Source: Kribbella capetownensis (GTDB taxonomy: Bacteria; Actinomycetota; Actinomycetes; Propionibacteriales; Kribbellaceae). Taken from it: a stretch of DNA of 64,000 nucleotides. The first letter of the stretch is position 1, and the number at the start of each line of letters is the position of its first letter. Below, one piece after another: positions 51,733-64,000 of the stretch. The translations under genes and the position numbers were made by a program. The stretch lies in the NCBI RefSeq assembly GCF_004331485.1, contig NZ_SJKD01000004.1:186001-250000 (forward strand), in the 5' to 3' direction. Below the pieces are notes generated by a model. The model did not search any database. It saw only the letters and a program-made list of their open reading frames with translations, and was not told where the DNA came from.

Positions 51733-53093
51733 GAGGGCCCGTACGGGAACAGCTCCTGCGGGTCGTACGACGCGCGTACCTCGGCCAGCCGGGCGAAGGT
51801 GTCGGCCGGCCACGCCGCCTCGTACGAGCACGGCAGCGAGAAGGCGGCCGCGAAGTTGACGGTGGTCTCCGGGGAGACCCAGGCCGACAGCCGATCCAGC
51901 ACACCACCCGCCGCGGCGGGCAGCACAGTCTCGAACAGGCCCGGATCGGGGACACCGATCATCACCAGGCTGTACGCGCCACCACGCCCACCGACCGCGC
52001 TGCCTTCCGGTACGTCGCGGTGCGCCGCGCCGCCGAGATGCCGGATCTCCACCGCGACGAGTGGCACCTGCTGTTCCGGCCCGACGACCTCGAGGAAGGC
52101 GGAGGCGAAACCGGCGTCGATGTCACGGAGCAGAACACCTTGGTCCCACGCGGCCACCGGGTCCTTGGGATCGTTGTGAATGAGCGCGATGTCGGTGGCC
52201 GGCATCTCGCCGACGCTGTCGACGATCGCCGTACCGGCGTCGCGGATCGGCCGGAACAGGCGCTGGCCCTCGGCCGGGTCGCCGATGAAGGCGAAGCGGA
52301 CGTTGAGCACGGTCTTGCCCCGCAGCGGCTCGGGGATGAACTCCAGCGGCGGCAGCCGCAGGATCACGACCGACGAGTTCGCGGTCTCGGGCAGCGTCTT
52401 GGTCCAGCTCGCCCAGGTCATGAACACCCTGGCGATGTCCGGGGCGTCGAAGAACACCGAACCGCCGTACAGCGTGGTCAGTTCGACCAGGGCGAAGTCC
52501 ATTGACGTGACCAGGCCGAAACCGCCCTTGCCGCCGCGCAGCGCCCAGAACAGGTCGGAGTGCTCGTCCGCGTTGGCCGTCACCACCTCACCGGTGCCGG
52601 TGACGATGCGGAAGCCACGCGCCCAGTCCGACGAGACGCCGTAGGTCCGGGCCAGCGGACCGAGTCCGCCCCCGAGGGTGTAGCCGATGCACCCGACCGC
52701 GTCGGAGGCGCCGATGATCGGCGCGAGCCCATGCTGTCCGGCCGCGGCAATGACTTCCGCCCACCGCGAACCCGCGGCGATGTGGGCGACCTTCTGGTCC
52801 GGATCGACCGTGACGCCCGTCAGCCGGGACGTGGTGACGAGGACGCCGTCGGTGACCGCAGGCGTTCCGTGCCCGGTCGCGAGCATTCGGATCGGCAGTC
52901 CGGCGTCGGCCGCCGCCCGTACGACGGCTGCGGCATCCGCCTCCGACGTGATCCCGACCGCGACGGCCGGACTGTGAGTGACCGCCGTGTTGAAGCCGGC
53001 CACCTCCTCCGCGAACCCTTCGTCACCAGGAACCAGGACCGGCCCGCCAACCTCGCCCCGCAGTCGCTCGACCAACTCATCCACACCCGACAC
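51729..53093 (-). CDS. FAD-linked oxidase (berberine bridge enzyme-like)
   Basis: A 454-residue flavoprotein of the PP-loop FAD family. The N-terminal FAD domain has RMLATGHGTPAVTDGVLV, where the histidine of the GHG position is the usual covalent FAD link, and GCIGYTLGGGLGPLARTYG. The C-terminal BBE segment ends ASYDPQELFPYGPS. No partner cysteine for bicovalent FAD is evident at the usual site. It oxidises a sugar, alcohol or alkaloid-like substrate with O2. GTG 53093 lies close behind GGAGG. It is divergent from the carboxylase gene. Confidence 0.82.
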   Translation of the reverse strand: MSGVDELVERLRGEVGGPVLVPGDEGFAEEVAGFNTAVTHSPAVAVGITSEADAAAVVRAAADAGLPIRMLATGHGTPAVTDGVLVTTSRLTGVTVDPDQKVAHIAAGSRWAEVIAAAGQHGLAPIIGASDAVGCIGYTLGGGLGPLARTYGVSSDWARGFRIVTGTGEVVTANADEHSDLFWALRGGKGGFGLVTSMDFALVELTTLYGGSVFFDAPDIARVFMTWASWTKTLPETANSSVVILRLPPLEFIPEPLRGKTVLNVRFAFIGDPAEGQRLFRPIRDAGTAIVDSVGEMPATDIALIHNDPKDPVAAWDQGVLLRDIDAGFASAFLEVVGPEQQVPLVAVEIRHLGGAAHRDVPEGSAVGGRGGAYSLVMIGVPDPGLFETVLPAAAGGVLDRLSAWVSPETTVNFAAAFSLPCSYEAAWPADTFARLAEVRASYDPQELFPYGPS

Positions 53094-53278
53094 AGTGCCT
53101 CCCCTCCAGAGACTCCACCCTTCGCCCGCAGTCTTTCGCACCCGCGGGGTCATGCCGAAGAGGGCGAAAACACGCTTGGATGGGGGGCCGACTCGACGGT
53201 AGGCAGGCAAGGCTGAAAACCTGTGCCAGCGGTTGGCGATCCCAACTGTGACAACAGGGTGAGACACGGAGGCGGTCG

Positions 53279-58795
<5,517 letters not shown>

Positions 58796-58804
58796 CCTGG
58801 AGGT

Positions 58805-60934
58805 ATGCGGACCGAGAGGGGCGGTCGCAGTAAGGCTCACTCGTTGATCACTTTCATCGGCGTGAGCGTACTGTCCGGTGCGCTGGCGGCCGGACTGGCG
58901 ATCCCCTTCGCCGGATTCGCGGGGCAGGGCAGCGAGCAGGTGGCCAAGTCGGTGCAGGATCTGCCGCGGGAGCTCGTGGTCGATCCGGTGGCGGTGCGCA
59001 GCCGGATCCTCGCCTCGGACGGCAGCCTGATCGCGACGCTGTACGAGCAGAACCGGATCCCGGTGCCGCTGGACCGGATCAGCCCGATCATGCGCCGGGC
59101 GATCGTCGCGATCGAGGACTCGCGGTTCTACGACCACGGCGCCCTGGACGCGAAGGGCACGATCCGGGCGATGGTCCGCAACCAGACCGAGGGCGAGGTC
59201 CAGCAAGGCGGGTCGAGCATCACCCAGCAGTACGTGAAGCTCAGCCTGGTCGAGAAGGCCAAGACCGCCGAGGAACGCCAGCGGGCCACCGCGGTCACCT
59301 ACGAGCGCAAACTGACCGAACTGCGGTACGCGATCGCGATCGAGAGCCAGCTGTCCAAGGACGAGATCCTGGAGCGGTACCTGAACCTGGTGAACTTCGG
59401 CGACGGCGCGTACGGCGTCCAGGCCGCGGCGCAGCACTACTTCCGGACCACCGCCGACAAGCTGACCCTGCCCCAGGCCGCGATGCTGGCCGGCCTGGTG
59501 AAGAACCCGACCGGCTACGACCCGACCAACAACATGGCGCGGGCGAGGGCACGGCGCGACGTGGTGCTCAAACGGATGCTCGAACTCAAGGTGATCTCGC
59601 TGCGCCAGGCCAACCAGGCGCTCAAAACCCCGGTGATCAACCTGAAGCGGGTCCTGCCGGTGCCGAACGGCTGCGCGAACTCCCGCTACCCCTTCTACTG
59701 CGAGTACGTCGTCTCGAAGCTGCTGGACAACCCGGCCCTCGGCGCGACGGTCAAGGACCGCGACCATTTCCTGAAGACCGGTGGGCTGCTGATCCGGACC
59801 TCGATCGACCCGCGGATACAGAAGGCCGCGCAGAAGTCGATCAGTGCGCACAGCAAACCGACCGACACCGCGATCGCGGCGATCACGATCGTCCAGCCGG
59901 GCAGCGGCCTGGTGAAGGCGATGGTGCAGAGCAAGCCGTACGGCAACGGCCGAAACCACACGAACTACAACTACAACGTCGAGAAGTCCTATGCCGGCGG
60001 GTACGGCGGGTTCCAGAACGGCTCGACGATGAAGGCGTTCACGATCGCGGCCGCGATCCAGAAGGGCGTGCCGCTGAACTACCGGATCAACTCGCCGGAG
60101 CAGATCAACCTGAGCGGGAAGAAGTTCCGCACCTGCAAGGGCTGGACCCGCGACCCGGACTACACGCCGCGGAACTCGACCCACAGCGGCAACCTCACGA
60201 TGGTCGAGGCAGCCCGGTTCTCGACCAACACCTACTTCCTGCAGTTGTCGCAGCGGGTCGGGCTGTGCCCGATCGCCCGGGTCGCGGGCAAGCTCGGGAT
60301 GTACAACGCCCAGACGCTGCATCCGCTCGACCAGGTCGTGTCGATGACGCTGGGCGTCGGTTATGTGACCCCGCTGATGCTATCGAACGCGTACGCGACG
60401 TTCGCGGCCCGCGGCAAGTACTGCAAGCCGCTCGTCGTCGCGTCCATCCGGGACAAGGCGGGCAGGTACATCGACACGCCGCAGATCGACTGCGACCAGG
60501 CGCTCTCCCCGCAGGTCGCCGACGGCGTCAACCGGGTGCTCAGCGCGGTGATGGAGCCCGGCGGCACCGGCGGCCGGCTGAACTTCGGCAACTGGGACCT
60601 GGCCGGCAAGACCGGCACGATCCAGGACAACCTCGCGGTCTGGTACGCCGGCTACGCGCCGAACCTGGCCGGAGCAGCGGTCGTGGCGGACGCGAACCTG
60701 CCGTACACGAACCTGATGTACCGCCACACTCTCGACGGCCGGGACATCTCCGACCCGACCGGCTCGGGCACCGCCGGGCCGCTGTGGCAGACCGCGATGC
60801 AGGGCGCCCTCAAGGGCATGCCACTGCGCCACTTCAAGGCGCCACCGCGCAAGATGCTGGGCGCCGCCGAGCCTCGCCCAGCCGACGAGGGCAGACCCCC
60901 GGACGAGAACGGCGGCGGCCCCGGGCGCCGCTAG
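58805..60934 (+). CDS. Class A penicillin-binding protein without PASTA domain
   Basis: A 709-residue bifunctional peptidoglycan synthase. One N-terminal membrane helix, a GT51 domain (EDSRFYDHGALD; GGSSITQQYVK), and a transpeptidase with STMK (serine at 407), STN in RFSTNTYF and KTGT starting at residue 602. The C-terminus is a short Pro/Asp-rich tail instead of a PASTA repeat. It is highly similar to the PBP encoded at 5734-8133, so the two arose by duplication. It follows the carboxylase gene by nine bases with a GGAGG in the gap. Confidence 0.9.
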   Translation: MRTERGGRSKAHSLITFIGVSVLSGALAAGLAIPFAGFAGQGSEQVAKSVQDLPRELVVDPVAVRSRILASDGSLIATLYEQNRIPVPLDRISPIMRRAIVAIEDSRFYDHGALDAKGTIRAMVRNQTEGEVQQGGSSITQQYVKLSLVEKAKTAEERQRATAVTYERKLTELRYAIAIESQLSKDEILERYLNLVNFGDGAYGVQAAAQHYFRTTADKLTLPQAAMLAGLVKNPTGYDPTNNMARARARRDVVLKRMLELKVISLRQANQALKTPVINLKRVLPVPNGCANSRYPFYCEYVVSKLLDNPALGATVKDRDHFLKTGGLLIRTSIDPRIQKAAQKSISAHSKPTDTAIAAITIVQPGSGLVKAMVQSKPYGNGRNHTNYNYNVEKSYAGGYGGFQNGSTMKAFTIAAAIQKGVPLNYRINSPEQINLSGKKFRTCKGWTRDPDYTPRNSTHSGNLTMVEAARFSTNTYFLQLSQRVGLCPIARVAGKLGMYNAQTLHPLDQVVSMTLGVGYVTPLMLSNAYATFAARGKYCKPLVVASIRDKAGRYIDTPQIDCDQALSPQVADGVNRVLSAVMEPGGTGGRLNFGNWDLAGKTGTIQDNLAVWYAGYAPNLAGAAVVADANLPYTNLMYRHTLDGRDISDPTGSGTAGPLWQTAMQGALKGMPLRHFKAPPRKMLGAAEPRPADEGRPPDENGGGPGRR

Positions 60935-60937
60935 TTG

Positions 60938-61871
60938 TCAGTCCCGGTGATTGGGTGCGACGTCGAGTGCCGGGTTGCGGTCGAAGAAACCGAACGGCTT
61001 CAGCCAGAAGGCGATCGTGTCCACCGGCATCACCGGCCAGTCCTCGACCCGGGTGACGTGGTGGATGCCGAACACGTACCAGAGCACGACGTCGGTGTTC
61101 TCGAGCGATTCGTCGTCCGCGATCCAGCGCGTCATCCCGTGGTCGACCGTCGACTGGGTCGGGTAGTCGCCGCACGGCCAGCGTTCCTCTTCGTGCTGCC
61201 GGGTCACCCACACCGTGTGCCCGATCACGGGTGCCCGCAGGTATTGCGGCGTACCAGGGTCCATCAGCGGCGGGATCGACGCGCTCGGGATCAGTTGGTA
61301 CGCCGGATTGGTGCCGACGGCGTTCACGCGGTTCGGGTTGACCACCTTCCAGGTGCGTTGGGCCGCCCAGTTGAAGTCGCGGGCGGCCTCGGACTCGGAC
61401 CGGATGGGGGTCGTGTCTGTGACGACGGCCAGCCCGTGCGGGTTGTCGTCCGACACCGGGAGGCGCGGGAGTCGACCTCCTGCACGGTGTTCGCGTCGCC
61501 GTCCACGTCGAGGTCGAGCCGCGCGATCAGGAAGTGCCGGTGGCCGGTGGCGTACCGTCCGCGGCGAACGGCGTGGTGACCATCAGCCCGGTCGCCCGGA
61601 CCTCGCACTCGATGTTGCCGTCCTGATAGAAGCGCCAATAGATCAGGTACTCGTAGTTCGCCACTGTCGCGTGACAGGACACCACCATCCGGCGCATCCG
61701 CCGTACCTCGGCACCGGTCGTGTGGTCGACGTGCTTCCACAAGACTGCGTTGTCCTCCTCGTGCAGGCAGATCGCGTTCGTGATCGTGACCGGCTCGCCG
61801 TGGGTGTCGTGCAGTACGGCGTCCAGGAAGACGATCTCGCCGAGGCAGTCGCAGCCCAGTTCGAGCGCCAG
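60938..61871 (-). pseudogene. Copper amine oxidase remnant, 5'-truncated with two frameshifts
   Basis: The minus strand encodes the C-terminal half of a primary amine oxidase in three frames. From 61871: LALELGCDCLGEIVFLDAVL, then WKHVDHTTGAEVRRMRRMVV and TVANYEYLIYWRFYQDGN, with the tyrosine that becomes topaquinone. Near 61530 the frame shifts and about a dozen residues are missing before HRHFLIARLDLDVDGDANTV (two copper histidines). Near 61465 it shifts again to SDDNPHGLAVVTDTTPIR, ending FGIHHVTRVEDWPVMPVDT and a normal C-terminus. The first ~300 residues are gone; TGA precedes the join at 61872. Enzyme activity is not expected. It follows the permease and stress-protein genes. Confidence 0.8.
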
Positions 61872-61931
61872 TCAGGCCGTTGCCGGCCGGGAAGAGCGAG
61901 AGCAGGTCGCTCCGGTCGGCTTGGTGCATGG

Positions 61932-62852
61932 TCAGTTCTCGGCGGCGCGCCCGGCCAGTTCCTCGGCCCGGTTGCGCGGTACGACGAGGACCGGGACGGG
62001 GGAGTGCCGCAGGATCTTGGTCGCCCGCGAGCCGAGGAACACCCGTGCGACCGGCCCGAGCTCGCTCGACCCGATCACCAGGATGTCGCTGGGATCCCAG
62101 CCGACGTCGTCGATCGCCTCGGCCCAGTTCGCACCGGAGCCGATCACGGTCTCGACCGTTCGCGGCCCGTGCGGCAGGTGCTGCACCTGGGTCAGCGTGG
62201 CGGTGACGGTCTTCTCCACCTCCGTCCGCCATTCGTCCATCACCAGGTCCTCGGAATCGGTGCCGAGCCGGGTGGTGTACGCCGGACGCGACCACACCGC
62301 GAACGTGGCGATCCGCAGCGAAGCACCGGCTTCGGCGCTGACCGCGGCCGCGGCGAGGACCAGCTCCTCAGCGCTCTCGGTGCCGCCGAAGGCCGCGGTC
62401 ACCCGCTGGACGCTGGCGTCCCCCGGGCAGCGGAATCCCCGGGTGGCCAGGGCGAGCGAGACATGCGAGCTGTGCAGCAGCCGGTCCGTAACGCTGCCGA
62501 GTGAGATGTGGCCGAACGCGCCGGCCGACGACGACCCGAGCACGATCAGCCGGGCATCGTTGTGCGCGGCCATCTCGAGCAGACCGGCCGGCGCCGACCG
62601 GGCGCTGTACCGAACGTACGTCGCCGGCACATCACCCGGCAGGTAGTTCCGGGCCCGCTCGAGCGCTTGATCGGCAGTCTGCGCCAGATAGTTCTGGTAC
62701 TCCGCATCCACCCGCGCCATCCCGGGCGTCCACGGCGCCGGTACGACGGTGCAGACAATCAGATCGTCATGCGCGGACCGGGCCAGCATCGCGGCGAGGT
62801 GGAGCGCCGCCTTCCCGCGCTCGTCGGAGGCGTAGCCGATGATCATCGTCAT
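61932..62852 (-). CDS. Tandem universal stress protein (two UspA domains)
   Basis: A 306-residue cytosolic protein with two UspA domains. Domain 1 (MTMIIGYASDERGKAALHLA to LIVLGSSSAGAFGHISLGSVTDRLL) and domain 2 (VTAAFGGTESAEELV to LVIGSSELGPVARVFLGSRATKIL) each end with the ATP-binding GSxxxG(9)G(S)-type segment. ATG 62852 overlaps the permease stop (ATGA). USPs often accompany amine or amino-acid permeases and may sense energy state. The former third gene of the operon, the copper amine oxidase, is broken. Confidence 0.83.
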   Translation of the reverse strand: MTMIIGYASDERGKAALHLAAMLARSAHDDLIVCTVVPAPWTPGMARVDAEYQNYLAQTADQALERARNYLPGDVPATYVRYSARSAPAGLLEMAAHNDARLIVLGSSSAGAFGHISLGSVTDRLLHSSHVSLALATRGFRCPGDASVQRVTAAFGGTESAEELVLAAAAVSAEAGASLRIATFAVWSRPAYTTRLGTDSEDLVMDEWRTEVEKTVTATLTQVQHLPHGPRTVETVIGSGANWAEAIDDVGWDPSDILVIGSSELGPVARVFLGSRATKILRHSPVPVLVVPRNRAEELAGRAAEN

Positions 62853-64000
62853 GACGCCGGCCCGTCGTCGTCGTGGATCAGCCCGACGTGCTCGTGCCGG
62901 CCGAGATGCGAGTGCCGGAAGCCGTAGATGAAGTACCAGGCCAGGGCCACCGCGAGCCAGATCAGGAACACCCAGATGGTGACCGCGCGCAGGTCCTTGA
63001 TGATCCACAGACAGCCGAGGATCGACAGGATCGGTGTGACCGGATAGCCCGGCACCTTGAAGCCGCGGGGCAGCTCGGGATGGGTCCGCCGCAGCACCAT
63101 CACACCGATCGACACGACCAGGAACGCGACCAGGGTGCCGATGCTGGTCATCTCGGCCAGGAAGTTGATCGGGATCAGCCCGGCCAGCAGGGCGATCAGC
63201 ACGGCCACGATGATCGTGTTCGGCACCGGGGTGTGGGTGCGCGGGTTCACTCGGTGGAACAGCTCCGGGATCATCCCGTCGCGGGCCATCGCGAACAGGA
63301 TCCGGGTCTGCCCGTAGATCACGATCAACGTGACGCTGAAGATCGAGATCACCGCGCCGGCGGCCAGCACGGTGGCCGGCCAGGTCGCTCCGGTCACCTT
63401 CTCCAGGATCGCCGACAGGCCGGCCTCCTGGTTCTCGAAGTCGCCGGACGGCTGGGCGGCGACCGCGACCAGGGTGACCAGGATGTAGAGCCCGGTGACC
63501 GTGACGAGCGCGATCAGGATCGCCAGCGGCATCGTCCGCCGGGGGTTCTTCACTTCCTCACCCGCGGTCGAGACGGCGTCCAGACCGATGTAGGAGAAGA
63601 AGATGATGCCGGCCGCGGAGGTGATCCCGCTGATGCCGAAGGGGGCGAAGTCGGACAGGTTGTTCGCGTCCCAGCCCCTCAGCCCGAGCACGATGAACAG
63701 CAGCAGGACACCGATCTTGATGCACACCATGACGGCGTTCGTCGTGGCCGACTCGCTCGCGCCGCGGATCAGCAGCAGGGTGCAGAGCAGCACCAGGATG
63801 ACCGCGGGCAGGTTGAACACACCGCCCTGCTCCGGCGCCTGCGACAGGCTGTCCGGGATGGTGAAGCCGAAGATGTTGTCGAACAGTTCGTTCAGGTACT
63901 GCGACCAGCCGACGGCCACCGCGGCCGCGGACACGCCGTACTCCAGCAGCAGGCACGCGGCGACGCCGATCGCCGGCAGCTCACCGAGGGTCGCGTAGGC
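62849..64000 (-). CDS. APC-family amino acid/amine permease (N-terminus off window)
   Basis: The visible ~383 residues contain about nine to ten membrane helices of an amino acid-polyamine-organocation transporter of the CAT/YfnA type. GIIFFSYIGLDAVSTAGEEVKNPRRTMP is the typical intracellular loop, and ILFAMARDGMIPELFHRVNPRTHTP the conserved helix 8 region. The frame is open through the right edge (AYATLGELPAIGVAACLLLEY), so the start is beyond 64000. It likely imports a cationic amino acid or amine, consistent with the neighbouring amine oxidase remnant. Confidence 0.85.
   Translation of the reverse strand, partial: AYATLGELPAIGVAACLLLEYGVSAAAVAVGWSQYLNELFDNIFGFTIPDSLSQAPEQGGVFNLPAVILVLLCTLLLIRGASESATTNAVMVCIKIGVLLLFIVLGLRGWDANNLSDFAPFGISGITSAAGIIFFSYIGLDAVSTAGEEVKNPRRTMPLAILIALVTVTGLYILVTLVAVAAQPSGDFENQEAGLSAILEKVTGATWPATVLAAGAVISIFSVTLIVIYGQTRILFAMARDGMIPELFHRVNPRTHTPVPNTIIVAVLIALLAGLIPINFLAEMTSIGTLVAFLVVSIGVMVLRRTHPELPRGFKVPGYPVTPILSILGCLWIIKDLRAVTIWVFLIWLAVALAWYFIYGFRHSHLGRHEHVGLIHDDDGPAS

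Noticed and set aside
53094..53278. Possible regulatory structure between the FAD oxidase and carboxylase genes
   Set aside because: I found no convincing inverted repeat or promoter pair in these 185 bases beyond the two ribosome sites.

Overview
This is a high-GC actinobacterial chromosome segment. GTG and TTG starts are common, genes are densely packed with many 1-11 base overlaps, and G or C dominates the third codon position. The gene content (mycothiol-type enzyme, DUF5997 gene beside a LysR-like gene, single-chain acyl-CoA carboxylase, GH3/LacI/sugar ABC clusters) suggests a soil Nocardioidaceae/Kribbella-like organism. The genus is an inference. No rRNA, tRNA, CRISPR array, insertion sequence or phage gene was seen.

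Layout. 1-9.2 kb: a secreted M6 metalloprotease cut by the left edge, a succinate-semialdehyde dehydrogenase, several decayed genes, a thioesterase, an aminotransferase and a class A PBP with a PASTA domain. 9.2-16.1 kb: a carbohydrate locus with a LacI regulator, a GH3 glycosidase and a divergent ABC importer sharing a 27-bp operator. 16-27.4 kb: a DoxX/TetR pair, a STAND ATPase without its DNA-binding domain, an ABC exporter, an MFS/ArsR pair, a second GH3 enzyme and a TetR/CPBP operon. 27.4-35 kb: a GNAT enzyme, then a minus-strand module of regulator, secreted beta-propeller, DegT aminotransferase and two amidohydrolase-fold proteins. 35-45.7 kb: a Kup potassium transporter and varied enzymes and regulators. 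45.7-51.7 kb: a plus-strand module of solute-binding lipoprotein, two amidohydrolase-fold proteins and DegT aminotransferase, then an aminotransferase and an epimerase. 51.7-64 kb: an FAD oxidase, a 1838-residue single-chain acyl-CoA carboxylase, a second class A PBP, and an amine locus (APC permease, universal stress protein, broken copper amine oxidase) that runs off the right edge.

The most interesting pattern is the pair of modules at 28.3-34.6 kb and 45.7-49.6 kb. Each joins a DegT/StsC-type aminotransferase to one amidohydrolase with intact metal-binding motifs and one that has lost them. Each is preceded by a similar 20-bp palindrome centred on GGTCATG (33292-33311 and 45691-45710). 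An unusual winged-helix regulator with a degenerate GGDEF-like region lies next to the first site. I infer one regulon controlling two related, undescribed pathways. A second theme is gene decay: at least five remnants or frameshifted genes are visible. Some could be sequencing errors; those with deletions cannot be explained by single-base errors.
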